DNA from: Lachnospiraceae bacterium
Lineage (GTDB): Bacteria; Bacillota; Clostridia; Lachnospirales; Lachnospiraceae
Direction: 5' to 3'
Length of the DNA: 64,000 nt
NCBI GenBank assembly: GCA_017625255.1
Contig: JAGALK010000008.1
Coordinates: 1 to 64,000 of the forward strand
Below the pieces are notes generated by a model. It was given only the letters and a program-made list of their open reading frames with translations. It did not search any database and was not told the origin of the DNA. Numbering within the stretch: position 1 is the stretch's first letter; each line of letters begins with the position of its first letter. The translations under genes were made by a program, and so were the position numbers. This document shows positions 53,528-62,637 of the stretch, in pieces.

Positions 53528-55083
53528 GAAATTTCCTCCATTTTTTTGATTTTCTTTGCTATCATTTCCTCTGTTCGTTCCAGATAATTTGTCACATCTT
53601 TTACATTTTCCACACGCTCAATCCGCGCGCCTTTATCAAAAACAAACTTTGTGGTAGCACCTGCTCCAAGTGCCATTATAGTCTGTTTTTCTTCCATAAT
53701 CAATATATTGTAAATACCAGCTTTTCCCGGTTTTGCATAGCCAACATTTTCAAAATTGCCTGCCATATTTTTCTGACGATATAAATAATACGGCTCTAAT
53801 CCCATCTGTGCGGCATAGCTTGCAGTAAGCTCTACAGTCTCCCATGTATTTTCAAAGGTCAAATCCTGATATTCTTCTCTGAACATATTCAATCTAGCTG
53901 CCCGTTTTAATGCCAGCGAATGAATGGTCAGATTGTCAGGGTCTAATTCCTTAATTCTTTGCATGGTTGCTTCCACATCTTTGATATTTTCATTGGGAAG
54001 ACCGATAATCAAATCCATATTAATATTGTCAAATCCTAATTCTCTTGCCAGCTTAAAGCTTTCTACCGCCTGTTCTACCGTATGATGTCTGCCGATAATC
54101 TTTAAGGTTTCGTCCTTCATCGTCTGCGGATTAATGGAAATTCGATCAATGCCCTCTTCCCGAAGTACTTCTAATTTTTCTCTTGTAATACTATCTGGTC
54201 TGCCTGCTTCCACAGTAAACTCCAGACAATTTGATAAATCAAAGGAAGCTTTAATTTTGCGAATCAATCGCCGCAGCTGATAAGGCTCTAAAGTAGTAGG
54301 TGTCCCTCCACCAATATATACCGCATTCAAATACTTGTCCTTAAAGCGTTCTGCGGTAAAATCAATTTCTTTTTCTAATGCATCTAAGTATTCGTCTATA
54401 CGCTTTTTCCACATACCTAATGGATAGGAGGTAAAGGAACAATATAAACAGGTACTTGGGCAAAACGGAATACCTATATACAAGCTGTATCCGTTTTCAT
54501 AATCAATTTTCTTTAAAAGCTCTAACTCCCGTTTTGCAATGTCTATACTTAAATCAATCTTTTCATCTGAAGCAAAATAAGTATCCTTCATATATTGACG
54601 GATAAATGCTTCATCCTTGCCTTCTTCTAAAAATGCCATAGGTATTTTTGTTGGACGGATACCTGTTAAGTCTCCCCATGGAAGTGTCTTTCCTGTAAAT
54701 TCACAGAGCATCTTATAATATGTCTGTTTCAGACGGTTTTTCGTATCTTTTCTATCTGTAAAATCTACTTCTATTTCCTGTTTTAACCTTGGGGCAATTC
54801 CTGTTATATCTACGCACTTATTTTCCGCTTTAAAGCCAACACTCTTAAGCGCAGAAATTTCATAAAATGCAATTTCTATTGTTTTTTCTAAATAATTCGT
54901 AACTGCTACAGAAAGCTCCCCCGGCGCTTCCTTTCCCATGCTTTGGCAAATACAAAACGATATTTCCTCTTCGGTTGTTTTATCCTTTACACATACCTTT
55001 ACATCCTCTGCAGGATAAAATGCTTTCACCAAAGAGTGAATATCGTATTCAAAATCAGCTCTGTTTAATTGAACTGTAATCAT
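53518..55083 (-). CDS. hemZ: HemZ-type radical SAM protein (coproporphyrinogen III dehydrogenase-like)
   Basis: A 521-residue radical SAM enzyme with the iron-sulfur motif CPSTCLYCSF at about residues 188-197, GGGTPTTL and the HemN-like block DRISINPQTM. The N-terminal extension of about 150 residues marks the HemZ subgroup. The family is related to oxygen-independent coproporphyrinogen oxidase, but in heme-free anaerobes its true substrate is uncertain. It sits between the metallo-hydrolase and hisS, an order often seen in Clostridia. Confidence 0.9.
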   Translation of the reverse strand: MITVQLNRADFEYDIHSLVKAFYPAEDVKVCVKDKTTEEEISFCICQSMGKEAPGELSVAVTNYLEKTIEIAFYEISALKSVGFKAENKCVDITGIAPRLKQEIEVDFTDRKDTKNRLKQTYYKMLCEFTGKTLPWGDLTGIRPTKIPMAFLEEGKDEAFIRQYMKDTYFASDEKIDLSIDIAKRELELLKKIDYENGYSLYIGIPFCPSTCLYCSFTSYPLGMWKKRIDEYLDALEKEIDFTAERFKDKYLNAVYIGGGTPTTLEPYQLRRLIRKIKASFDLSNCLEFTVEAGRPDSITREKLEVLREEGIDRISINPQTMKDETLKIIGRHHTVEQAVESFKLARELGFDNINMDLIIGLPNENIKDVEATMQRIKELDPDNLTIHSLALKRAARLNMFREEYQDLTFENTWETVELTASYAAQMGLEPYYLYRQKNMAGNFENVGYAKPGKAGIYNILIMEEKQTIMALGAGATTKFVFDKGARIERVENVKDVTNYLERTEEMIAKKIKKMEEISWH

Positions 55084-55101
55084 ATTTTCTCTCTTTTCTA
55101 A

Positions 55102-55731
55102 TTATAAAAATGGATTGTACTGTTTTTCCCAGCCAATGGTGGTTGTATCGTTATGCCCCGGATAGACCTTTGTCTGTCCCGGCATCGGCAGCAATTTTTC
55201 CTCGATGGAACGAAGCAATACAGATGCACTTCCTCCCGGAAAATCGGTTCTTCCTACAGATGCATTAAACAATGTATCTCCTGAAAAAACTGCCTGTTCC
55301 TTTTCAATATAATAACAGCAACCGCCTTTTGTATGTCCCGGTGTATGTAAAACCTTGATTTCAAAACCTGCTATATTTAAGATTTCGCCATCCTTTACAT
55401 AACAGTCCGCAGAATATACCTCATTTAACCGAACCATTCCGCATAGATTGATATCCGGATTTTCTAAGGTTTCCTTTTCTGCCTCGTGAGCATAAATCTG
55501 TATGCCATATTCCTCTGCCAATGCCCTCGCCGCAGAAGCATGGTCAAAATGCCCATGGGTTAAAAGCACCGCTACAGGTGCAGCTCCACATTTGCTTACT
55601 CTTTGTATCAGTTCCGATGCCCATGCACCCGGATCTACGATAAACATTTCATTTGTATCTTCATTTACTGCAAAATAGCAGTTGGTCATTACCGGACCAA
55701 CTACATACTGCTCTACTCTAAGTCCTGCCAA
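55102..55731 (-). CDS. Metallo-beta-lactamase-fold hydrolase (glyoxalase II-like)
   Basis: A 209-residue hydrolase with the metal motif LLTHGHFDHASAARAL, further ligands in LHTPGHTKGG, FSGDTLFNASVGRTDFPGG and YPGHNDTTTIG. It resembles YqgX/GloB-like thioesterases; the substrate is unknown. The start is placed at TTG 55731 because AAAGGAG lies 8 nt before it. An ATG at 55749 overlapping the rel stop is possible but has no site of its own. It lies between rel and hemZ on one transcript. Confidence 0.85.
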   Translation of the reverse strand: MAGLRVEQYVVGPVMTNCYFAVNEDTNEMFIVDPGAWASELIQRVSKCGAAPVAVLLTHGHFDHASAARALAEEYGIQIYAHEAEKETLENPDINLCGMVRLNEVYSADCYVKDGEILNIAGFEIKVLHTPGHTKGGCCYYIEKEQAVFSGDTLFNASVGRTDFPGGSASVLLRSIEEKLLPMPGQTKVYPGHNDTTTIGWEKQYNPFL

Positions 55732-55748
55732 TGTATTAACTCCTTTCA

Positions 55749-58052
55749 TTAGCCTGTTGTTCGCTCAATATCAATAACACTTTCTACCTGACGAATCTTA
55801 TCCACAAGACTAATCAGTTCACTTCTGCTCTTAACATTAAATCCAACCTCTAAGGTTGCCACTCCCTGTTTATTTGTCTTGGAATGAATTGAAGTAATGT
55901 CAATTTCTCTTTCTGTAAAAATTCGTGTAATATCTATCAAAAGTCCTGTACGGTTATTTCCAAATATCTTAATCTCCGCCTGATAAAGACCATTATTGCC
56001 TTCATCCGCCCCCTGCTGCCATTCAGCATCAATCAGACGAACTCTTTCAATATCTGAAAGATGCAACATATTTACACAATCGGTACGATGAATGGATACG
56101 CCTCTTCCTCTTGTGACAAATCCCACAATTTCATCCCCCGGAACAGGACTGCAGCATTTGGAAAAATGTACCGCCACATCATATAACCCTTTGACAATAA
56201 TTCCACTTCTGGACTTTATAAAGGAATGCTTATCTTTATTTTCAGCAACAGACTCTAAAATCTCTTGGTCTGTAACAGGTACAACATGATCCTTTTTGTA
56301 TTCTTCATACATACGGTTGACTATCTGGCTTTCCTTTAATCCGCCATGTCCTACCGTTGCTAATGCAGAATTCCAGTCATGGAATCCATATTTATTTAAA
56401 ATTTTATGCTGATACTCCGGTTTATTAATCTCCGACAGATTAATCCCCTTCGCCTTCGCATACTGGGCAATCAGCTCTTTTCCACGAAGAATATTTTCTT
56501 CTTTTAATTCACTTCTAAACCACTGGTTAATCTTATTTTTTGCCTGCGTACTCTTAACAATATTCAGCCAGTCCCGGCTAGGTCCTCTGGAGTTCTGAGA
56601 GGTAATAACCTCCACTCTGTCACCGTTTTTAATCACATAATCAATAGTGACCAATTTGCCATTGACCTTAGCACCTATCATTTTATTGCCTACTGCAGAA
56701 TGAATACTATAAGCAAAATCTATTGGAGTAGAACCATTTGGAAGGTTCTTTACATCTCCTTTCGGAGTAAAACAAAATACGGCATCCGAGAATAAATCCA
56801 AGTCACTCTTTAAAAGACTCATAAATTCTCTGTTGTCCGACATATCCCGCTGCCATTCCAATATCTGCCGCAGCCAGCTTAGCTTTTCTTCTTCCTGATT
56901 CGCAATACTCATGCCTGTATTGCCTTCCTTGTATTTCCAATGGGCAGCAATACCATATTCGGCTGTACGATGCATCTCTGCGGTACGAATCTGAATTTCA
57001 AAAGGCTGACCTGTAGGTCCAATTAATGTCGTATGCAAAGACTGATACATATTCGGCTTTGGCATAGCAATATAATCCTTGAATCTTCCCGGAATCGGCT
57101 TATACATTTCATGGATAACACCAAGTGCTGCATAACAGTCCTTGACAGAATCTACTATAATACGAATGGCAAACAAATCATAAATCTGATCTAAGGTCTT
57201 ATCCTGATTGACCATTTTCTTATAGATACTAAAGAAATGCTTTGCTCTGCCATAAATATCTGCTTTAATCCCTGCATGATCAATATGTGTCCGTACTTCG
57301 TCTACAAGCTGCTGTACATAATCATCCCGGATATTTTTACGAAGTGCAATTTTTTCCACCAAATCATAATAGGCTTCCGGTTCTAAGTATTTTAAAGAAA
57401 GATCATCCAATTCGATTTTTACCTTGGAAATACCTAAGCGCTGCGCAATTGGTGCATAAATATCCATGGTCTCTCTGGCTTTTTCTTTCTGTTTTTCCGG
57501 TTTCATGAACTTAAGTGTACGCATATTATGCAAACGGTCAGCTAATTTAATTAAAATAACACGGATATCCTTTGCCATGGCTAAAAACATCTTTCGAAGA
57601 TTTTCTGCCTGTACCTCTACCTTATCGGCATCATAGGATAGCTGTCCTAATTTGGTAACACCATCTACTAAAAGCGCAACCTCGTCATTGAATTCTGCTG
57701 CAATTTCTTCATCCGTCATGACAGTATCTTCCACAACATCATGCAAAAGTCCGGCTACAATTGTTTCTTTATCTAATTCTAATTCTGCTAGAATAATAGC
57801 AACACAAAGTGGGTGGATAATATACGGTTCTCCGGATTTGCGCCGTTGTTCCTTATGTGCCTCATATGCAATTTTGTAAGCCCTTTCAATCATGGAAATA
57901 TCCGTAGAAGGATGATACTTTTGAACACTCTTAATCAACTCTTCGTAGAGCTTTTCGGGTTTTTCAAAATCAACGGTCGCACGAATACTGTTTTCTAATT
58001 TATGCATTTCCTGTTCTATTTGTTCTAATTTTTCCGTAGAAATATCTGCCAT
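55749..58052 (-). CDS. relA: Rel, bifunctional (p)ppGpp synthetase/hydrolase
   Basis: A 767-residue long-form RSH enzyme of the stringent response. The HD hydrolase domain (about 45-195) has AGLLHDVVEDTVMTDEEI. The synthetase domain (about 250-365) has YDLFAIRIIVDSVKDCYAAL and FEIQIRTAEMHRTAEYGIAA. A TGS domain follows (about 400-465), then a zinc-finger/helical region with CCSPVPGDEIVGFVTRGRG, and a C-terminal ACT domain (about 695-767). Both hydrolase and synthetase motifs look intact. Confidence 0.97.
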   Translation of the reverse strand: MADISTEKLEQIEQEMHKLENSIRATVDFEKPEKLYEELIKSVQKYHPSTDISMIERAYKIAYEAHKEQRRKSGEPYIIHPLCVAIILAELELDKETIVAGLLHDVVEDTVMTDEEIAAEFNDEVALLVDGVTKLGQLSYDADKVEVQAENLRKMFLAMAKDIRVILIKLADRLHNMRTLKFMKPEKQKEKARETMDIYAPIAQRLGISKVKIELDDLSLKYLEPEAYYDLVEKIALRKNIRDDYVQQLVDEVRTHIDHAGIKADIYGRAKHFFSIYKKMVNQDKTLDQIYDLFAIRIIVDSVKDCYAALGVIHEMYKPIPGRFKDYIAMPKPNMYQSLHTTLIGPTGQPFEIQIRTAEMHRTAEYGIAAHWKYKEGNTGMSIANQEEEKLSWLRQILEWQRDMSDNREFMSLLKSDLDLFSDAVFCFTPKGDVKNLPNGSTPIDFAYSIHSAVGNKMIGAKVNGKLVTIDYVIKNGDRVEVITSQNSRGPSRDWLNIVKSTQAKNKINQWFRSELKEENILRGKELIAQYAKAKGINLSEINKPEYQHKILNKYGFHDWNSALATVGHGGLKESQIVNRMYEEYKKDHVVPVTDQEILESVAENKDKHSFIKSRSGIIVKGLYDVAVHFSKCCSPVPGDEIVGFVTRGRGVSIHRTDCVNMLHLSDIERVRLIDAEWQQGADEGNNGLYQAEIKIFGNNRTGLLIDITRIFTEREIDITSIHSKTNKQGVATLEVGFNVKSRSELISLVDKIRQVESVIDIERTTG

Positions 58053-58114
58053 ACTTTCACCACCAACTCATATCATCGTATGTATTTTTTATTCACTGCA
58101 CTAATTTAGTATGT

Positions 58115-58143
58115 ATTATAATGAATTGTGTGTTAAAATGCAA
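58115..58143 (-). promoter_or_regulatory. Promoter of the rel operon
   Basis: On the minus strand there is TTGCAT (58138-58143), a 17-bp spacer and a perfect TATAAT (58115-58120), about 63 bp ahead of the rel start. It immediately follows the chemoreceptor terminator. Confidence 0.8.
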
Positions 58144-58156
58144 CGACAAAAACAGT

Positions 58157-58204
58157 AAAATTCCCTGTCATACAACATTCTTGATGCCATATGACAGGGA
58201 ATTT
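58157..58204 (-). terminator. Terminator after the chemoreceptor gene
   Basis: A 15-bp inverted repeat, AAATTCCCTGTCATA with TATGACAGGGAATTT, around a 17-nt loop, followed on the minus strand by TACTGTTTTTG. It lies 12 bp after the stop at 58216. Confidence 0.88.
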
Positions 58205-58215
58205 ATCCCATATTC

Positions 58216-59727
58216 CTATTCTCTGTTTTTATTTAATTCTTCTGCGTGCGTTCTTAGCTGCTCTACCATCTCTGAAACCTTGCTTACACTTTCCATATCC
58301 TTTGTACTGTTTTCTAAGGTTTCTAACGCTTTTGCCGTAATCTCTTCTGTGCTGGCAGATACATTCTGAATAGACTCCACAATAGCGGTATTTGCATTCG
58401 TTACGATTGTCACCATTTCGTCTAATCTGGAGGATTCTTCTAAAATATTCTCTACAGCATTGTGAATATCCTGCAATCCTTTTGCTGTTTCATTGACATA
58501 TCCCGTCTGTGCAGCATTACTGTTCATCAGATTATCTACCGCTTCTACCACTTCACCTAATGAATGGACAATTCCACCAATCAACACATTGATATCTCCT
58601 GTGGCATTGCTAGTCTGGGACGCCAGATTTGAAATCTCTGTGGCAACTACAGCAAAGCCTCTTCCTGCTTCTCCGGCTCTTGCTGCTTCAATGCTGGCGT
58701 TCAACGCCAAAAGCCCTGTCTGGGATGCCACATTGTTAATCAATGCCATAATGCTCTGCATCTGATCTGTGTAGGATTTCAGTTCTTCCATCTCTTTTGA
58801 AACCTGTCTGCTTGCTTCTTCTGAGCTTTCTACCTGAGCTAACAGATTCTTCATGGAATTCTGACTGCCTGCTACAATCTTCTCTGAGGTTCTTACATGG
58901 GTCACAATTGTATCCGCAACACCCTCTAAGGTATAAATATGATCATTGATTTCTGCTGTTTTCTCTTGCTGTGTCTGAATTGCCTGTGCAGTACTGCTGG
59001 CACCTTCTGCTAAGTCCTCCATTGACTCCTTTGTAGCAGACACAGACATATCTAACTTGTCCATTTCATCCGTTAATACTTCAACATTCTGCTCCATGGC
59101 ATCAGCCACACCAAGCACTACCTGTAAAAGCTCTTCGCTTTTTGCCTTATCACTATCGATTTTTCTTAACTGTGCACCTTTAATCTGTCCATTCAAATAA
59201 GTAACCATTGAAGAATATACCGTCAAAAGCAATACACATGCCAGACAAATCTCTATTTCACTTGAATTTGTAATATTCCCCTGACCTGTAGCATAAATTT
59301 TTATAATTGCAGCTACATTGATAACAATTCCACTTATACTGCATATCAACGCAATCCGCACTTCTTCATATACCGTAAGCAAAATCAATAATAAAATAAC
59401 ATAACAGAATGTGATTAGTTTATTGGTTGTGAGCATAATAAATGCATATAATGCAATAAATCCCCACATCCCTATGTAACGAACCAAATTCGACTCTTTT
59501 TTTCTTTTATATACCAGATTTACAAGAATCATTGGCCCTATAGTAAACAAAGCAACAAATATGTATTGAACTACCGTTCTTTCCCCTTTGAATACTTCTA
59601 AAAGATATGCTGCTGCAAGCAATACATTCATAATGTTTAAACCGGCTACTACGATTCGGTTTCTTTTCTGTTCTGCTATAATAGGATCTGCCAAACTATT
59701 AATTGATGCTTCAACTCTTTTATCCAT
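58216..59727 (-). CDS. Methyl-accepting chemotaxis-type receptor
   Basis: A 503-residue protein. The N-terminal region has about six closely spaced hydrophobic segments (about residues 25-185; VVAGLNIMNVLLAAAYLLEV; ITFCYVILLLILLTVY) and no large outer sensor domain. The C-terminal signalling coiled coil has the hairpin tip INNVASQTGLLALNASIEAA followed by RAGEAGRGFAVVATEI. It would sense from within or across the membrane and act on CheA, or as a stand-alone signalling protein; no other che genes are present here. Confidence 0.92.
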   Translation of the reverse strand: MDKRVEASINSLADPIIAEQKRNRIVVAGLNIMNVLLAAAYLLEVFKGERTVVQYIFVALFTIGPMILVNLVYKRKKESNLVRYIGMWGFIALYAFIMLTTNKLITFCYVILLLILLTVYEEVRIALICSISGIVINVAAIIKIYATGQGNITNSSEIEICLACVLLLTVYSSMVTYLNGQIKGAQLRKIDSDKAKSEELLQVVLGVADAMEQNVEVLTDEMDKLDMSVSATKESMEDLAEGASSTAQAIQTQQEKTAEINDHIYTLEGVADTIVTHVRTSEKIVAGSQNSMKNLLAQVESSEEASRQVSKEMEELKSYTDQMQSIMALINNVASQTGLLALNASIEAARAGEAGRGFAVVATEISNLASQTSNATGDINVLIGGIVHSLGEVVEAVDNLMNSNAAQTGYVNETAKGLQDIHNAVENILEESSRLDEMVTIVTNANTAIVESIQNVSASTEEITAKALETLENSTKDMESVSKVSEMVEQLRTHAEELNKNRE

Positions 59728-59759
59728 TCCTTTTCTCCCTCATACTTATGAATAGTTTC

Positions 59760-59788
59760 ATTATATAACAATTTTTGCCATATAGCAA
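59760..59788 (-). promoter_or_regulatory. Promoter of the chemoreceptor gene
   Basis: On the minus strand there is TTGCTA (59783-59788), a 17-bp spacer and TATAAT (59760-59765), about 33 bp ahead of the start. This is a vegetative-type promoter, unlike the sigma-D-like one at 24755-24782. Confidence 0.7.
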
Positions 59789-59793
59789 TCCAT

Positions 59794-61281
59794 CTAATGG
59801 TTTAATTCCGACAATAATTCTCTTTTTCTGCTGCCTATTAATAGCTGCTGATTATACATCTGATAGCGTTCACAGGTATGCTCTGCCAAAAATGCCGCGG
59901 CTTCTTTATTTACTGTTAGTTCTGTGACAAAAACCACCATTTCCTCTCCATTTTCAAATGCCTGCTCCATAAAATCAAAAGCATATTCTAAGGCTTCTTT
60001 TGTCAATTTTTCTGTCTGTTCTAATACTTCTCTTTGCTTATCAAAGCCTGCTTTTGCCTGCTCAAATACTTCTTTAGCCATACTGCCTCCAACGGGCTTT
60101 CCTTCTTTTAAAAGCTGCAGTAAGCATCTGTTCCATATAGCATTTGTTTTACTGACAAATCCAGCCTTTTCGTCACCTGCATATTTTTCTTCCAACATTT
60201 TTACTCGTTTTTCATAATCCTCTAATGGATTCTCTATCTGCTCTATGCCCGTTCGATAAGATTTTAAAAAAGCAAAATACGCATCTGTTATATATTTTTC
60301 CCTATACACCTTCTGCATATAGGATAATATCCCATCTAACAGCAGATTCACCACACTTAATCTCTCATCAAAGGCTGCGGCATAAATTCGGGCAAAAATA
60401 TCCGGCTTAATTCTGCCTTGAAGTAGTTCTTCTATTCCATAATCATCCTGATATTTCCGATACAAATCAATATATGCTGCTACATCCTCTGCCACATCCC
60501 TGTGATGTAAGTATTCATAGACAATTTCTCTTGAAACAGGAAAATTTAATTCTTCATAGCTTTTTAAAAGACTGCTTAAATCCTCCCAGCCTCTCGCAGT
60601 TACATATTGCATACCATCCACATCTGCTTCTACACGATAAAAGTTTTTCTGTTTAAGCTCTAAATATCCTAGTAAAGCACTATGTACATGATTTTCTCTG
60701 GCATATTCCTTCCATACACGATAATTCGCCTCTACCTCAATACAACGGACGCGGTCTAAGGTTACCATGTCAAATTCGCGAACCGACTTGTTATATTCCG
60801 GTGGATTTCCCGCTGCTACAATAATCCAGCCTTTAGGTACTGACTGATTTCCAAAGGTCTTGCACTGTAAGAACTGCAGCATGGTAGGTGCTAAGGTTTC
60901 TGATACACAGTTGATTTCATCAATAAATAAAATCCCTTCCTTGCAGCCTGTATCTTCTATTTTTTGATACACACTAGAAATAATTTCACTCATGGTATAT
61001 TCCGTTACAGAATAGCTTTTGCCGTCAAAATTCTTTTCCTTGATAAATGGCAGACCTACCGCACTTTGTCTGGTATGATGGGTGATGGTATATGCCACCA
61101 GACCAATCTGACATTCTAATGCAATCTGCTCCATAATCTGTGTCTTTCCGATTCCCGGCAGTCCAATCAAAAGAATTGGCCGCTGCCTTACAGATGGAAT
61201 CTTATATTCTCCTAACTCATCCTTGGCAAGATACGCTGCTACAGTATGCAGAATTTCCTGTTTTGCCTGTTTAATGTTCAT
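59794..61281 (-). CDS. MoxR-type AAA+ ATPase
   Basis: A 495-residue AAA+ protein. Walker A is LLIGLPGIGKTQIMEQIALE at about residues 34-53. Walker B is GILFIDEINCV, sensor 1 is in IIVAAGNPPEYNKSV and the arginine region is LDRVRCIEVEANYRV. A helical C-terminal extension of about 200 residues has no recognised domain. MoxR ATPases usually act as chaperones that remodel partners with a VWA domain. Here the VWA gene lies directly upstream and overlaps it by 11 nt. Confidence 0.9.
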   Translation of the reverse strand: MNIKQAKQEILHTVAAYLAKDELGEYKIPSVRQRPILLIGLPGIGKTQIMEQIALECQIGLVAYTITHHTRQSAVGLPFIKEKNFDGKSYSVTEYTMSEIISSVYQKIEDTGCKEGILFIDEINCVSETLAPTMLQFLQCKTFGNQSVPKGWIIVAAGNPPEYNKSVREFDMVTLDRVRCIEVEANYRVWKEYARENHVHSALLGYLELKQKNFYRVEADVDGMQYVTARGWEDLSSLLKSYEELNFPVSREIVYEYLHHRDVAEDVAAYIDLYRKYQDDYGIEELLQGRIKPDIFARIYAAAFDERLSVVNLLLDGILSYMQKVYREKYITDAYFAFLKSYRTGIEQIENPLEDYEKRVKMLEEKYAGDEKAGFVSKTNAIWNRCLLQLLKEGKPVGGSMAKEVFEQAKAGFDKQREVLEQTEKLTKEALEYAFDFMEQAFENGEEMVVFVTELTVNKEAAAFLAEHTCERYQMYNQQLLIGSRKRELLSELNH

Positions 61282-62605
61282 GTATCCATTCCTCCGGTTC
61301 TAATTGCAGCCGCATTGCCCATGGCGGTACTGCTGCTTCATCATAATCTTCCAAAAATAAAAATGCTGTTTTATACTCCGTTCGTTTTTTCGGATATATT
61401 CCCTTTCCATCGGTAAAATATAAAAGTCCGCCTAAATGCTTAAGCTCTCCTTTTTTTCTAAGCTCTTCCACATAGGCAAATGCCGGACGAAAATCTGTAC
61501 TGCCGCCTCCTACGATTTCAAAGCTGCCCTTTCCGTCTGTATATTTCCCGGATAACTGTCCGATGATATGGTATATATCCTCCTCTGACCGTATGACCTC
61601 ATCCCGTCTAACCTGATTGTCACACTGTAAAATACGAATCTGCGATTTTGCAAAAAAACTGTTTTTCTCTGTCAATATTCTTAAGGTTTCCTGCAAAAAT
61701 CCAGAAATTAGTTCTCCGCTTGTAGAATAACTGGTATCTAAGACAATGACAAATTCCCGAATTTTTTGTACTTCTTTGGTTTCTATTGGTTCTATCAACG
61801 GCAAATTTCCATATAATCGCAGACCATAGCTGTAAAATCCCAGCTCAAATTCCTCAAGGTCACAATGCAATTCTTCCGAAAGTACTGAAAATTTTCTCAA
61901 AAAATCTCCGTATTTTCGCCTGCTTTTACCCGCCCGAACCTGTGCCGCAAAAATTTCTTCGCCATCTTCCGATTCATCGCCTTTTCGACTCTTTTCTAAG
62001 GTAGTCTGTCTGGCAATTTTATCCCAGTTTTCTTTCGCCTGCTGCATCATGGGACTTTGCTTTTCTTCCTCTGCCCAAAAACGATGGTCATCTGTATAAA
62101 ATTCTATGGCTAATGCCTGTAATTCTTCTTCTGTCTTATTTGTCAAATAGCGGTATATAACCGCTGCAGATACACCATTTTTCTCTTTTTTTAACTGCTC
62201 ATAGGTATTTTGTCTAAGCCAGCTTAATATTCGTTTTGTACAGGGCTTTCCCATGGCATCTATCGTATATTCTACCGCAATGTCACAGGCAAGATTCCAT
62301 CTGTTCTTTTCTCTGTTTCCTTTCATCCAAAGATGCTTAAAAATACAATGCAATACCACATGCAGATATGCCCTGTCTAAATACATGGCATTGGTTTTAA
62401 AAATCCGTAAAACCGGTTCGCTGGAAAAATACAGATGCACGCCATCTGTGGCAAAGGTCGAAAGTCCATCCATTCTGCGGTATACAAGAGCCGAAAGTGC
62501 CTGCTGCATAAAACGAAGATCCAAATAAATTTCATTTTGAACAAAATGCAAAATTTTTATAGACATTTCCTCTTCCCATTCCGTCTGGGACTGTATATGC
62601 GGCAT
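61271..62605 (-). CDS. DUF2201-type VWA protein with degenerate zincin motif
   Basis: A 444-residue protein, partner of the MoxR ATPase. The N-terminal half resembles the putative metallopeptidase domain of DUF2201 proteins, with YLHVVLHCIFKHLW at about residues 82-95 and NLACDIAVEYTID after it. The usual HExxH is HVVLH, so the catalytic glutamate is missing. The C-terminal VWA-like domain (about 285-430) has an intact metal-site signature FVIVLDTSYSTSG, with GGGSTDFRPAF and LLYFTDGKG. ATG at 62605 is chosen since GGAGG lies 8 nt before it; an upstream TTG lies inside the site. Confidence 0.87.
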   Translation of the reverse strand: MPHIQSQTEWEEEMSIKILHFVQNEIYLDLRFMQQALSALVYRRMDGLSTFATDGVHLYFSSEPVLRIFKTNAMYLDRAYLHVVLHCIFKHLWMKGNREKNRWNLACDIAVEYTIDAMGKPCTKRILSWLRQNTYEQLKKEKNGVSAAVIYRYLTNKTEEELQALAIEFYTDDHRFWAEEEKQSPMMQQAKENWDKIARQTTLEKSRKGDESEDGEEIFAAQVRAGKSRRKYGDFLRKFSVLSEELHCDLEEFELGFYSYGLRLYGNLPLIEPIETKEVQKIREFVIVLDTSYSTSGELISGFLQETLRILTEKNSFFAKSQIRILQCDNQVRRDEVIRSEEDIYHIIGQLSGKYTDGKGSFEIVGGGSTDFRPAFAYVEELRKKGELKHLGGLLYFTDGKGIYPKKRTEYKTAFLFLEDYDEAAVPPWAMRLQLEPEEWIHEH

Positions 62606-62637
62606 GTACAAGCTCCTCCTATTCGTCTTTATCTATG

